A stretch of DNA of 64,000 nucleotides from DATMNR01 sp963702765. Lineage in GTDB: Bacteria; Chloroflexota; Ktedonobacteria; Ktedonobacterales; Ktedonobacteraceae. Position numbers and translations under genes: made by a program. Position 1 is the stretch's first letter. Every line of letters starts with the position of its first letter. Shown here one piece after another: positions 27,519 through 36,448 of this stretch. The DNA lies in the NCBI GenBank assembly GCA_963702765.1, contig CAVPEB010000044.1:62001-126000 (forward strand). Reading direction: 5' to 3'. Below the pieces are notes generated by a model. It had not been told where the DNA came from, ran no database searches, and saw only the letters and a list, made by a program, of their open reading frames with translations.

Positions 27519-28520
27519 ATGGATAAAACTATGCTTATGTCCGAAATGCTGAAGTTCCATTTCGGCAGCAAGATATTTTGTTCCGATGGTGATGGTGGAG
27601 TGTTAGCACAAGTACTATTTGACCCTGCGACTCTCAACATGACCCATATCAATGTGAAGCAAGGGTGGCTATTCGGAAAAAGTGTCTTCCTCCCATTTGA
27701 TTGTGTCATTTCCACTGACGAAGCAGGTATAACTCTCGGTATAAAGCGATCAGATGTGGTTAGTGCACAGAGTCAAGAGCCTGATGGAGCGGTCCTAACC
27801 AATAGGAGCATTGTAGAGAACACTGAATCTGCTGCCAAAGGTTCATTACTATTGGTAGCAGTGGATCCAACAACAGGGGAATTAGCATATATTGTTGCGC
27901 ACGAATTAGTTTCAGCGCGGGATACACTGCTGAAGGAAAGATATTTCACAACTCTTGCGTCTGGCCAGATATTAGTATCGATTGATGAGGAAAAGTTACG
28001 ATCCTTTCCCTCCTATAAACCAGATCGGGTTCTTCAACAGGAGGTCGAGTCAGCATTATTTGATTTTACCCCGCTGCATATTGATCTCAAAGCTATCACC
28101 GTGCGTGTGATTGATAATGTACTTTACCTTGATGGAAATGTCTCCAGCGCTCTTCGTTCAGATATCATGCTGGACAAGGTAGCGGGCATTGAAGGTCTAA
28201 CTGAAATTAAGAATCGTGTGGTTGCTGATGACACACTAGCTGCCGATCTGGCTCTAGCGTTAGGTCAAGATGCGCAAACACGCGAACTACCAATTGGTGT
28301 CTACCCACGTCTGGGAGTCGTGCGATTAAGTGGAGCGGTTCATAACGGTCAGCAGAAAGCCGCTGCCGGTGAAATAGCGGAAAACTTTCCAGGAGTTCGT
28401 TCTGTTACAAACGACCTGGTTGTTGATCCTAAAGCGACTTTGCTCAATGTGATGTCTGCGCCAGAAGGTGGCGAAACCAAAGATGTAGTACCAGGGAAGT
28501 ATGTCAGGCATACACAATAA
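27519..28520 (+). CDS. PRC-barrel and BON domain protein
   Basis: A 333-aa soluble protein. Residues about 1-80 look like a PRC-barrel domain (GSKIFCSDGDGGVLAQVLFD, then PFDCV), with a second PRC-like half at about 100-175. Two BON domains follow: about 185-240 (ITVRVIDNVLYLDGNVSS, then LDKVAGIEGLTEIKNRVV) and about 250-315 (PRLGVVRLSGAVHNG, then PGVRSVTNDLVVD). BON domains often bind membranes or lipids. The reading frame also opens with TTG at 27501, but the ATG at 27519 has TGAGG 8 nt upstream and is preferred. An AAA ATPase gene follows 100 bp later in the same direction. Function is not known. Confidence 0.75.
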   Translation: MDKTMLMSEMLKFHFGSKIFCSDGDGGVLAQVLFDPATLNMTHINVKQGWLFGKSVFLPFDCVISTDEAGITLGIKRSDVVSAQSQEPDGAVLTNRSIVENTESAAKGSLLLVAVDPTTGELAYIVAHELVSARDTLLKERYFTTLASGQILVSIDEEKLRSFPSYKPDRVLQQEVESALFDFTPLHIDLKAITVRVIDNVLYLDGNVSSALRSDIMLDKVAGIEGLTEIKNRVVADDTLAADLALALGQDAQTRELPIGVYPRLGVVRLSGAVHNGQQKAAAGEIAENFPGVRSVTNDLVVDPKATLLNVMSAPEGGETKDVVPGKYVRHTQ

Positions 28521-28620
28521 AGGCTTTTCGAAGGCCCAACGAAGCCAAAGCCTATAAAGCAAAAGTCGCTTCTACCGTCAGAAACTGAACAAAATCGTTC
28601 TTTGGGGGAGAAACACGACT

Positions 28621-29991
28621 ATGTCCACACAACGCCGGGAAATTGCTGTCCAAGCATTGAAAGAACTCTGGCAAGAATTGAAATTCGAGGGAAATCCACT
28701 TATTTTTATTTCTCCAATGCAAAAGAGGGTCCAATTAGAACATCACCCGATTTTGCTTGATCGACTCGTGGCAGATGGCAAGCAGCGAAAAAAGGTGCAG
28801 GCTGGTCAACTTAAAATCTGGGAATTTCTTGATGCTCCTGCTTATGCTCAAGGTATAGCAGCGTCCGGAGAAGTTGGAATGCTTCTGAGAGTTGATATGC
28901 TGCATCAGGCCGAATTAGGTGATCACAACGCTGTTCCAGCAGCACCGTGTAGCTGGATTTGCTTTACTTTCAAAAAAGGCTGGAAAGCCCTATCGGTCCA
29001 TTTTTTCGATTACGAAGGCAATGAAGCACATACGATCTCAGCCGTTCCTACTGGGTGCCAGGATGAGTGGCTAGCTTTTCTGAATATGCTTGACGAATTG
29101 CATGATGAAATCTGGAGAAATACACGCCGCGGTTTTATTGAAATAATTGGTGGTGATGATCAGTTGGCAGATGTTATCAGAAAGGCAACTGCAGATGATT
29201 TAATACTCAACGTTGAAACCCTGGAGCATATTGCAACTCAGCGACACATTTTTAGTCAAGAGATGTTGAATCGCTATGAATCTTTACAATTACCCCGGCT
29301 TCGTACGGTTTTACTGATTGGTTCAGCAGGAACAGGTAAAACAACACTTCTCAAAGTGGAAGGTGCTTCCCATGCGAAAAAGGGTGGATATGTATGTTTT
29401 ATCTGCCCCCCACCCAATAGCCGAAATTCCAATGCCTGGCAGAATCTAATAAATGCGTTGCATCTAGCAGCGGAGAGTAAGATTCCCGCGCTCATCCTGG
29501 TCGAAGATTTTGAAATGTTCGTTTCAAGTGCTTCTGATTCGCAAAACGTGCTAGATATTCTTGATGGCATAGGCACACCTGATAATCCAGCTGGCACATT
29601 ATTGTTAGCAACCAGTAATGAACCCGAGCGGATTGATGCGCGGATACGCGATCGATCGGGACGTATCGATTCCATTATTGAATTAGGTCTCGTAGAAGAA
29701 GTTGAGTTAGCGATCCGTTTTCTTAAGCATTTCCTTGGTTCTGCATTCCGCGAGGAAGAACATGCTCCACTCGCTTCGCAGCTTCTTAAGCAGCCAGGAA
29801 GCCATTTTCGAGAAGTGTCTTTTGCAGCCATATTGCGCGCAATGGAACATAATCGCACGGATGTATCCGGGGAAGACATTTTATGGGCGCATGAGACGAT
29901 TCTCACGGGGAGGACCATCGCCGCGGAACCTGAAAGATACACTCCAACCCCAATTCATAAGCGTGGAGGATATTTTGGACGTAAGCATTGA
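28621..29991 (+). CDS. AAA-type ATPase with unique N-terminal region
   Basis: A 456-aa protein. The first 200 residues have no domain I recognise. The AAA core follows: Walker A GSAGTGKT near residues 234-241, Walker B ALILVEDFEMF near 290-300, sensor/arginine region LLLATSNEPERIDARIRDRSGRID near 325-350, and a helical lid. The Walker B acidic pair reads ED rather than DE. The N-terminal part is rich in aromatic residues and could be a substrate-binding domain. A GGGGGAG ribosome site precedes the ATG. The gene converges with the PLP enzyme gene, 3 bp apart. No partner protease is seen. Confidence 0.75.
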   Translation: MSTQRREIAVQALKELWQELKFEGNPLIFISPMQKRVQLEHHPILLDRLVADGKQRKKVQAGQLKIWEFLDAPAYAQGIAASGEVGMLLRVDMLHQAELGDHNAVPAAPCSWICFTFKKGWKALSVHFFDYEGNEAHTISAVPTGCQDEWLAFLNMLDELHDEIWRNTRRGFIEIIGGDDQLADVIRKATADDLILNVETLEHIATQRHIFSQEMLNRYESLQLPRLRTVLLIGSAGTGKTTLLKVEGASHAKKGGYVCFICPPPNSRNSNAWQNLINALHLAAESKIPALILVEDFEMFVSSASDSQNVLDILDGIGTPDNPAGTLLLATSNEPERIDARIRDRSGRIDSIIELGLVEEVELAIRFLKHFLGSAFREEEHAPLASQLLKQPGSHFREVSFAAILRAMEHNRTDVSGEDILWAHETILTGRTIAAEPERYTPTPIHKRGGYFGRKH

Positions 29992-29994
29992 TTA

Positions 29995-31218
29995 TTAATC
30001 TGATAGGGCTTGATCCAGGTCACGAAGGATATCGTTCATATCTTCAATGCCCACTGAAAGACGTATACATCCATCTGTAATGCCGATTTTTTTGCGCTCA
30101 CTAGTAGTTAAATTGCGATGCGAAGATATTGGTGGATAACTCACCTCTGAGTACACGTCGCCAAGTGTAGTAGCAGGCAAGCAGAGTTGTAGCTTATCCA
30201 TACAACGAAAAGCGGCTTCGCGATTTTGTTCTTTCAACTCGAATGCAAGTAGGCCTCCATAGTGATGATTCATGAGCAGGCGGCTTGCAAGTTCGTGTTG
30301 TGGATGGCTAGATAAACCCGGATAATGCACACGTTCAACAGCTTTATGCTTTTGTAAGAACTGCGAAATCTCTGAAGCATTGTTACATTGTCGTTCCATG
30401 CGTAGGGATAAGGTCTTAAGACCACGAGTTATGAGATATGAGTCAAATGGACTGAGCATCGCGCCTAATATCGTTGCGTAACCATGCAATTGCTGAACGA
30501 TATTATTATGGGGGCTTATCACAACGCCGGCAGTAGCGTCACCGTGACCACCCAGATATTTCGTTGCGCTATGTATGACTATGTCGAAACCATGATCAAT
30601 CGGTTTGATCAGATAAGGCGTGGTGAAGGTACTATCAACAATACTAACCGCCCCTACTTCTTTTGCGATAGCGCTGATCGCGTCAAGGTCGATTACCCTG
30701 GTCAGTGGATTGGAGAGCGTTTCTATATAAATAGCATCTGGTTGTTCTGCTCTCACGATTTCATTCACGTCTTGTCTACAAAGGTCGTGCAACACAACCT
30801 CAACCCCAAGAGGAACAAAAATCGTGCGTAACATGCCAATAGTTGGACCATAGAGATCTTGTGCAGCGAGTATTTTTGATCCAGTTGTAAGCCCCAATGC
30901 AAGGAATGCCGCATGAATAGCAGCCATACCAGAACTAAATACGACTGCTCCTGCCCCTTTCTCTGCCTGTGCTAGAACTTTTTCTAGAGCTTGAGCATTT
31001 GGATTACCTTGTCGAGCATAGACATATGCTGGTTCCCCAGACGGGGAAATACCACTAAATGCCTGATCCAGCATCTCAAGATTACTATGGAGATAGGTAG
31101 TGCTGGTAGAAATAGGGTCTACAGTGGGTTTCCCAGAGCTGTTTGATGCACTATTGCGTCTATTACTATGCACAAGTAATGTATCAAGTCCCCAGGATGA
31201 GTAATCAGGTTCTTTCAT
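29995..31218 (-). CDS. Cys/Met-metabolism PLP enzyme (cystathionine gamma-synthase/lyase family)
   Basis: A 407-aa enzyme of the trans-sulfuration PLP family (MetB, MetC, MGL, cystathionine gamma-lyase). Visible: the N-terminal VDPISTSTTYLHSN, the phosphate-binding FSSGMAAIHAAFLAL, the Asp before the Lys in VSIVDSTFTTPYL, the PLP Lys in VIHSATKYLGGHGDATAG, and the C-terminal ISSHRNLTTSERKKIGI and IRLSVGIED. Exact activity (gamma-lyase, gamma-synthase or O-acetylhomoserine sulfhydrylase) cannot be fixed from the sequence, but the GHGDATAG form and the ending favour lyase/synthase. The start overlaps the stop of the INSIG-like gene in ATGA, so translation is coupled. No other methionine genes are adjacent. 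Confidence 0.88.
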   Translation of the reverse strand: MKEPDYSSWGLDTLLVHSNRRNSASNSSGKPTVDPISTSTTYLHSNLEMLDQAFSGISPSGEPAYVYARQGNPNAQALEKVLAQAEKGAGAVVFSSGMAAIHAAFLALGLTTGSKILAAQDLYGPTIGMLRTIFVPLGVEVVLHDLCRQDVNEIVRAEQPDAIYIETLSNPLTRVIDLDAISAIAKEVGAVSIVDSTFTTPYLIKPIDHGFDIVIHSATKYLGGHGDATAGVVISPHNNIVQQLHGYATILGAMLSPFDSYLITRGLKTLSLRMERQCNNASEISQFLQKHKAVERVHYPGLSSHPQHELASRLLMNHHYGGLLAFELKEQNREAAFRCMDKLQLCLPATTLGDVYSEVSYPPISSHRNLTTSERKKIGITDGCIRLSVGIEDMNDILRDLDQALSD

Positions 31219-31787
31219 AAAGTTCCTCTTGTTGAGCTATACATAAGAGATCTTCCCAGGTCTCCAACAGCCAGTGAAGCACAGGCATAAATAAATGGGA
31301 GCCAGAAAGGAATACCGAGTATATCGGGTTGAAGATATGAAAATGCTCCCGCAGCCACCAGAGTCATTTCCACAAGTGTACCCGTAATGGCTGTCACAAG
31401 CGACAGTAACAAATTTTGCCAACCTCTTCCAGTAAGCAACCAGAAGTTGAAATAAATGAGACCGAGCAGAATTGTTTTAGCTAGGGAACTGATGGGGCTT
31501 GCAGCAATCACATAAGCAAGTAGGAGCCAGGCAAGTTCACCAATACTCGTTGACAGTCGACGAGAACGACGAAAATTATGGATAAGTGGGTCAATGCGAG
31601 GATGGGAATACCCTATAGCAACTACAGCAAATCCAAAAAGCAGTGGAACCCACCAGGCTACTCCCAAAAAAGCGGGTCTGGAATACTGCTCGATAGAACT
31701 ATATACATGAAAAGCGTCGAGTGCAGTGCCAAATATTGCTCCCAGTAGAAATAACCAGAGTATTGTCCGACTGTGATGTGCTCGCAT
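31215..31787 (-). CDS. Bacterial INSIG-family membrane protein
   Basis: A 190-aa protein with about six TM segments. It closely follows the INSIG (insulin-induced gene) family, whose animal members retain SREBP-SCAP in the ER and bind sterols. Shared signatures: AWWVP (44-48), then a GxxxxPxID pattern (PRID at 63-66); and in the C-terminal half YLQPDILGIPFWLPFIYACA (151-170) with AVGDLGRSL (173-181), matching human INSIG-1 YTSPDFLYIRSWLP and TVGNIGRQL. Bacterial homologues are known, for example from mycobacteria, as structural models of diacylglycerol-binding INSIG. The gene overlaps a PLP enzyme gene by ATGA. No sterol or SREBP-type gene is in the window, so the role here is unknown; lipid sensing is one idea. 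Confidence 0.8.
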   Translation of the reverse strand: MRAHHSRTILWLFLLGAIFGTALDAFHVYSSIEQYSRPAFLGVAWWVPLLFGFAVVAIGYSHPRIDPLIHNFRRSRRLSTSIGELAWLLLAYVIAASPISSLAKTILLGLIYFNFWLLTGRGWQNLLLSLVTAITGTLVEMTLVAAGAFSYLQPDILGIPFWLPFIYACASLAVGDLGRSLMYSSTRGTL

Positions 31788-31821
31788 GTAAAATACTGTC
31801 CTTGATTTGATCTTACCTGGT

Positions 31822-31827
31822 ATTATA
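31822..31827 (-). promoter_or_regulatory. Candidate -10 for INSIG-like/PLP operon
   Basis: A perfect TATAAT on the minus strand, 35 nt upstream of the INSIG-like start. The -35 region at 17 nt distance (GTGTAC) is poor. The position suits a promoter for the two-gene operon. Confidence 0.35.
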
Positions 31828-31895
31828 CATGCCTTTTATCCAGAGTACACAGACCAATTGACTATTTCCATAGAAGTCAGATACTATGTTGAGCT

Positions 31896-33410
31896 TTACG
31901 AGATTTTGATGGCAGTAATGCCAGTATCAGTACCAATGAATAAGCTGGTTTCGTAGATGGTTGGAGTTACAAAGCGATTCGCTGTTCCAACATTCAAAGA
32001 GGCTATAAGCTGTCCAGTGTTCATATCAAGAGCGTGCATGGCACCATTTGAGAAACTATAAACCGTGTGACCCCCTACAACGGGTGAACCCACGATATCT
32101 CCAGGCGCTTGCCAGCCCTGGTGCATATGACCACTTGAGTCAACAGAAATCTGGAGTAGACCATTGGTACAGGGAACAAAGATTATAGATCCGACTGTAG
32201 CCGTACCACCAAATGAGCGACATACACTTTGCTCATCGATAGAGCCTCCTACACCTCCGAGATTGTTTGCGTTCAATATATAACCATTGCCAGATTTGCC
32301 TGCTGAAAAGATGAGATTGCCTGGCAATAGTGCCGGCCCTTGTGATCCAAGGTCCTCGTCATTCGCGTTTTCTTGTCCCCAGCTCGAAGGTGCGAAGCCA
32401 TCTAGCAGTTTTAGCGTGGGAGAGAGCTTCAGGACTGAATCGCTGTGATCCCATTGGCCGCCGGTTATAGCACCGTTACCAACCGATACGTAGAGATTTC
32501 CCGATGCATCAATACTTGGTCCTGGAGTAGCCCAGATTCCTCCTTCGCGTGGTGTTGGGACAGTAAAAACTAGCAGCGGTCCCTGACCGTTTGTACGTGA
32601 AGCAACGACACGACCAATATAATCGGAACAGTCGCCATCAAGACCGCCATAAGTAAAATAGACCATCCCATTTGCAAGGGCGAGAGCTGGACGTTGTTGA
32701 TGTGCTCGCGGGTCCATACCATCAGTATCAACAAGACGACGAACTTTGACTTGTCCGGTTCTTGCATCCAATCCAACCAGTATGTGCGCGGGTCCATTTA
32801 TTTCCGCGACGGCGAAAACCAGGCCCGTTACGGGATCATACACAGGTGTACCTGTGATGCCTAAGGGATCGATATCCCCACAGGGGAGTGAAGATTGTGG
32901 AACGGGTGTGCCAACATTTGTATGCCACTGAATGCTTCCGGTATTAGGGTTGAGTGCGTAGAGTGAGTCTCCTTCTGTCGCGACGATCACAAGATTGTCA
33001 ACAACCAGTGGTTCGGCATATACTGAACCGTCAAGTTGGGTGTTCCAGATTTTACTCAAGCTATGAGGATCAGGTGTGTCTGGTACGTAACCTGTACGCT
33101 GGTTATTGGCATGATAGGTAGTCCAATCAGCACTTCTTGTAGTTGGTGTACTTGATGTTGCGGTTGTTTGTGGGGTCGCTGTCAATGCCAGGGGTGTAAT
33201 TGTTGGTGCTACATTCTGATTTGAAGGTGTAAGTCCGCTGCAGGCGGTTAGGAATATTATAAGCAAACCCAGGCCTCCCCATGTTACCGATGTACCTGGA
33301 TATTTTCTACTGAAATATTTTGCCTCTTTACGATGTGACAAAGAGAAGAAGTATAATAGCCCAAAGCTAATACACGCAGGAATGAATATCCATGTCAATG
33401 CAACTATCAT
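31896..33410 (-). CDS. PQQ-type beta-propeller lipoprotein
   Basis: A 504-aa protein of the PQQ-binding-like (PQQ_2) beta-propeller family. Repeats such as LYALNPNTGSIQWHTN, VYDPVTGLVFAVA, MHALDMNTGQLIASLN and LFIGTDTGITAIK each give a propeller blade. It is exported and probably lipid-anchored: a lipobox LTAC at about residues 54-57 follows a hydrophobic stretch, then a Thr/Pro linker. Upstream of it is a second hydrophobic segment (residues 2-23), odd for a lipoprotein; I see no later ATG, GTG or TTG right before the lipobox segment. No quinoprotein catalytic residues are evident, so it is more likely a structural or assembly protein than a dehydrogenase. It lies 42 bp downstream of the peroxiredoxin-fold gene. 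Confidence 0.8.
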   Translation of the reverse strand: MIVALTWIFIPACISFGLLYFFSLSHRKEAKYFSRKYPGTSVTWGGLGLLIIFLTACSGLTPSNQNVAPTITPLALTATPQTTATSSTPTTRSADWTTYHANNQRTGYVPDTPDPHSLSKIWNTQLDGSVYAEPLVVDNLVIVATEGDSLYALNPNTGSIQWHTNVGTPVPQSSLPCGDIDPLGITGTPVYDPVTGLVFAVAEINGPAHILVGLDARTGQVKVRRLVDTDGMDPRAHQQRPALALANGMVYFTYGGLDGDCSDYIGRVVASRTNGQGPLLVFTVPTPREGGIWATPGPSIDASGNLYVSVGNGAITGGQWDHSDSVLKLSPTLKLLDGFAPSSWGQENANDEDLGSQGPALLPGNLIFSAGKSGNGYILNANNLGGVGGSIDEQSVCRSFGGTATVGSIIFVPCTNGLLQISVDSSGHMHQGWQAPGDIVGSPVVGGHTVYSFSNGAMHALDMNTGQLIASLNVGTANRFVTPTIYETSLFIGTDTGITAIKIS

Positions 33411-33452
33411 AGTATGATTCGCTCTATCTTTCCAGGCGATTATATGTACCGC

Positions 33453-33944
33453 CTAAGGTGTACACAGCTTATTCAAGTGTTGTAATGAATCCAATAATTC
33501 ATCAATTGGAGGTAAGTCAGCCTCTCGCTCGGCTATCCAATGCTGATAGAGTGCGTTATAACGATCAGCGAGTGCTATACATGGATTATATTTGTCTAAC
33601 ATCGAATTAGGCCTGGTGTACTGGGAGAAAACTTCACCTTTTGGATCAGCTAATATAGGGTAAGGAAGATGTAATTCGCTCTGTGTCAGCAAATTATCCA
33701 ATACCTTATCTTGTGAAATGGCCAGAATTGAACATCGTTCCTCGCGGATCGCTGAATAGGCCTTCGAAAATGTGCGTAATAAGTCCTGACTTTCTCTTGA
33801 TGAAGCACTGCATAGGAAAAGCAAGATGAGGTTTTGGCGTTGTTTGTAATCCCATGGGCTATGAGGCATACCATCTGCGCCAGGTAAAGAAAAGGCAGGA
33901 ATGATTTGTCCTATTGCAGGATGTGGTTGGTTTGTATGTGTCAT
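33453..33944 (-). CDS. Peroxiredoxin-fold (AhpC/TSA-like) protein lacking the peroxidatic Cys
   Basis: A 163-aa thioredoxin-fold protein. IGQIIPAFSLPGADGMPHS at the N-terminus and LADPKGEVFSQY later are typical AhpC/TSA and BCP segments. In active peroxiredoxins the strand NLILLFL is followed by a TPxCT-type motif; here the aligned positions read SASSRESQDLL, and the nearest Cys (45) is several residues too early. The expected peroxidatic Cys is Ser52 by my alignment, so classic peroxidase activity is unlikely. No signal peptide is seen. It heads an apparent two-gene operon with the beta-propeller lipoprotein. Confidence 0.7.
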   Translation of the reverse strand: MTHTNQPHPAIGQIIPAFSLPGADGMPHSPWDYKQRQNLILLFLCSASSRESQDLLRTFSKAYSAIREERCSILAISQDKVLDNLLTQSELHLPYPILADPKGEVFSQYTRPNSMLDKYNPCIALADRYNALYQHWIAEREADLPPIDELLDSLQHLNKLCTP

Positions 33945-34098
33945 CTATTTCTAATCTCTTCAAGAAGCTAAACGTAAACGACTTTGTTTAACCAGAGTAA
34001 TTGTACCTTATTCATAATAGTTTCCAGGCTAAAATGCGATATATGTACTATCTAAAGAGCCAGAATTAACTCTATGTATACACTTTAGCTTCCGGTGC

Positions 34099-34127
34099 TT
34101 GCAATCATACAGAGCGCGACGCATAAT
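34099..34127 (+). promoter_or_regulatory. Candidate sigma-70-type promoter of tdh-kbl
   Basis: TTGCAA (34099-34104), a 17-nt spacer and CATAAT (34122-34127), five of six matches in the -10 hexamer. The tdh start is 66 nt downstream, after a GGAGG ribosome site at 34177-34181. Confidence 0.45.
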
Positions 34128-34192
34128 TAGGATAGTGGCTATCAGCGTATCCGCTCAATTGAACAAAGCTGTTTGTGGAGGTGTAGTATAGT

Positions 34193-35233
34193 ATGAACGG
34201 AAAAATGAAGGCGGCCCTCAAAGTGGAGGCGGCGCCTGGAGCAACGATTGCTCTGGTTGATATTCCTCAAATTAGTTCTCGAGATGTGCTAGTGGAGGTG
34301 AAAGCAGCTTCCATTTGTGGCACGGATTTGCATATCTATGAGTGGGATGCCTGGGCGCAGAATCGTGTGAAGACACCACGCATTTTTGGTCATGAGTTTG
34401 CTGGCGAAGTTGTCGAGGTGGGAGGAGAAGTGAAAGAACTTGTCCCCGGTGATTTTGTTACAGCCGAAACACATATTACATGCGGGAATTGTTATCAATG
34501 CCGCACAGGGCAGGCACATGTTTGCCGTTATGTGCAGATTTTAGGTGTAGATCGAGATGGGGCATTTGCTCAATATATTGCCATCCCTGAGAGTGTCGCG
34601 TGGAAAACTGGCAAAGAAATCGATCATAGCGTTGCCTCAATACAAGAGCCATTTGGTAATGCTGTACATGCAACGTTTGCTGGAGATATAACTGATAAGA
34701 CTGTTGCTATATTCGGATGCGGCCCAATTGGTTTATGGGCGATTGGATTGTCTCGCATTTCGGGAGCTTCTACCATCTTTGCAATTGAACCTAACCACAA
34801 ACGTTTTGAGATGGCGACGGAGCTTGGTGCAGATTTCGTCATCAATCCTCGCGAGATTGACCCTATAGAAAAAATTCTCGATGTAACTGGAGGGTTAGGC
34901 GTAGACGTTGTACTTGAAATGTCAGGGCATCCCTCTGCAATTCGTCAGAGCTTCAAAGTATTGCGTAACGGTGGTCGTGTCTCACTTCTTGGGATTCCTT
35001 CTAGTATGGTGGAGCTAGATCTCGCGAACGATATCATCTTTAAAGGTGCAAATGTTCTGGGGATCTCAGGTAGGCTCATTTTCGATACATGGTATCGAAC
35101 ACGTAGAATCCTTGAGTCTGGTCAGCTGGATTTAAAACAGGTGATTACACATACGTTTCCGTTTGAACAGATTCATGTAGCGATGGAGATCATGAAATCT
35201 GGCGATTGCGGTAAAATTGTGCTGACATTTTAA
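34193..35233 (+). CDS. tdh: L-threonine 3-dehydrogenase
   Basis: A 346-aa zinc alcohol-dehydrogenase-type enzyme that oxidises threonine to 2-amino-3-ketobutyrate with NAD. Catalytic zinc ligands are in SICGTDLHIY and FGHEF. The four structural-zinc cysteines are in CGNCYQCRTGQAHVC. The NAD-binding loop reads IFGCGPIGLWAI. The WDAWAQNR and EPFGNAVHA segments are characteristic of Tdh rather than sorbitol dehydrogenase. The next gene, 36 bp downstream, is kbl, the second enzyme of the pathway, and this supports the call. A downstream Met (residue 5) could be the start, but the GGAGG favours 34193. Confidence 0.92.
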   Translation: MNGKMKAALKVEAAPGATIALVDIPQISSRDVLVEVKAASICGTDLHIYEWDAWAQNRVKTPRIFGHEFAGEVVEVGGEVKELVPGDFVTAETHITCGNCYQCRTGQAHVCRYVQILGVDRDGAFAQYIAIPESVAWKTGKEIDHSVASIQEPFGNAVHATFAGDITDKTVAIFGCGPIGLWAIGLSRISGASTIFAIEPNHKRFEMATELGADFVINPREIDPIEKILDVTGGLGVDVVLEMSGHPSAIRQSFKVLRNGGRVSLLGIPSSMVELDLANDIIFKGANVLGISGRLIFDTWYRTRRILESGQLDLKQVITHTFPFEQIHVAMEIMKSGDCGKIVLTF

Positions 35234-35269
35234 CATTAGAGATTATTGGATACAGCCAAGGAGTAATGC

Positions 35270-36448
35270 ATGGACAAACTACAAGCATATCTCAAAAGTG
35301 AGTTAGATGGCCTACGGTCACAGGGTATCTTCAACAAACCTCGTGTGTTGGAAACGGAACAAAAGGCCACTGTAACTATTGATGGTCATGAAGTTATCAC
35401 TCTCTCCTCTAACAATTACCTGGGATTAACCGTACATCCGCGTTTGCGAGAGGCTGCAATCAAAGCCATTGAGAAATATGGTGTAGGATCAGGCTCGGTT
35501 CGCACTATCGCGGGTACGATGACACTGCACAATGAACTGGAAGAGAAGCTGGCGCGTTTCAAGCATACTGAAGCTTCACTAACTCTACAATCGGGATATG
35601 CAACAAATCTTGGCGTTATCTCAGCTATCATGCAGGAAGACGATATGATCATCAGCGATGAACTCAATCATGCCAGCATAATTGATGGTATTCGCCTGTG
35701 CAAATCCCCGCGCAAAATTTATCCCCATAAAGATATGGGTGGCTTGCGTCGTGTGCTTGAAGAGTCCAGAGGGGCTAACAAGGTAATGGTTGTTACTGAT
35801 GGAGTCTTTAGCATGGATGGCGATATCGCTCCACTGCCTGAGATTGTCAATCTTGCCGAAGAATTTGGTGCATTTGTGATGGTAGATGATGCTCATTCAA
35901 GTGGTGTGCTTGGCAAAAATGGACGAGGCAGTGTCAACCATTTTGAGTTGGATGGCCGTGTAGCCTTGCAAATTGGAACGCTTTCCAAGGGTATTGGCGC
36001 CTTAGGTGGGTATGTTGCATGCAGCCAGGACATGCGGGACTTTTTATTACAACGTGCTCGGCCAGTGCTTTTCAGTACATCGCATCCACCATCCGTTGTA
36101 GCCACTAGCATTGCAGCCTTAGAGGTTTTAGAAGAAGATAACAGTCTAGTTGAACGTCTCTGGGAGAATACAGCCTTCTTTAAGCGTGGTTTGCAGCAAC
36201 TTGGATTCAATACTGGTAATAGCGAGACACCAATTACGCCGGTAATAGTGGGTGAAGGTGCTCTCGCGATGCGTTTTAGCAAGCGTCTCTTTGAGGAGGG
36301 TGTTTTCGCGCAAGGAATTGTTTTTCCCACTGTTCCCGTGGATAAGTGTCGCGTTCGAACGATTGTATCTGCCATTCATACCAACGAAGAACTTTCCACG
36401 GCTTTAGGTATCTTTGAGCATGTTGGAAAAGAGCTAAAGATTATCTAA
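35270..36448 (+). CDS. kbl: 2-amino-3-ketobutyrate CoA ligase
   Basis: A 392-aa PLP enzyme of the alpha-oxoamine synthase family, which cleaves 2-amino-3-ketobutyrate with CoA to glycine and acetyl-CoA. Motifs: SSNNYLGLTVHPRLREAA, GVGSGSVRTIAGTMTLHNELE, DGVFSMDGDIAPLPEIV, VDDAHSSGVLG, and the PLP Lys in TLSKGIGALGGY. Length is the family's usual (about 395). The sequence alone could also suit BioF, but the tdh gene directly upstream makes Kbl far more likely. The gene overlaps the convergent HAD gene by 8 bp, leaving no room for a terminator outside coding sequence. Confidence 0.92.
   Translation: MDKLQAYLKSELDGLRSQGIFNKPRVLETEQKATVTIDGHEVITLSSNNYLGLTVHPRLREAAIKAIEKYGVGSGSVRTIAGTMTLHNELEEKLARFKHTEASLTLQSGYATNLGVISAIMQEDDMIISDELNHASIIDGIRLCKSPRKIYPHKDMGGLRRVLEESRGANKVMVVTDGVFSMDGDIAPLPEIVNLAEEFGAFVMVDDAHSSGVLGKNGRGSVNHFELDGRVALQIGTLSKGIGALGGYVACSQDMRDFLLQRARPVLFSTSHPPSVVATSIAALEVLEEDNSLVERLWENTAFFKRGLQQLGFNTGNSETPITPVIVGEGALAMRFSKRLFEEGVFAQGIVFPTVPVDKCRVRTIVSAIHTNEELSTALGIFEHVGKELKII

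Noticed and set aside
29274..29942. 222-aa minus-strand ORF inside the AAA ATPase gene
   Set aside because: It is the antisense of a clear AAA domain; its composition (Ser/Arg/Cys rich) is typical of a shadow frame.
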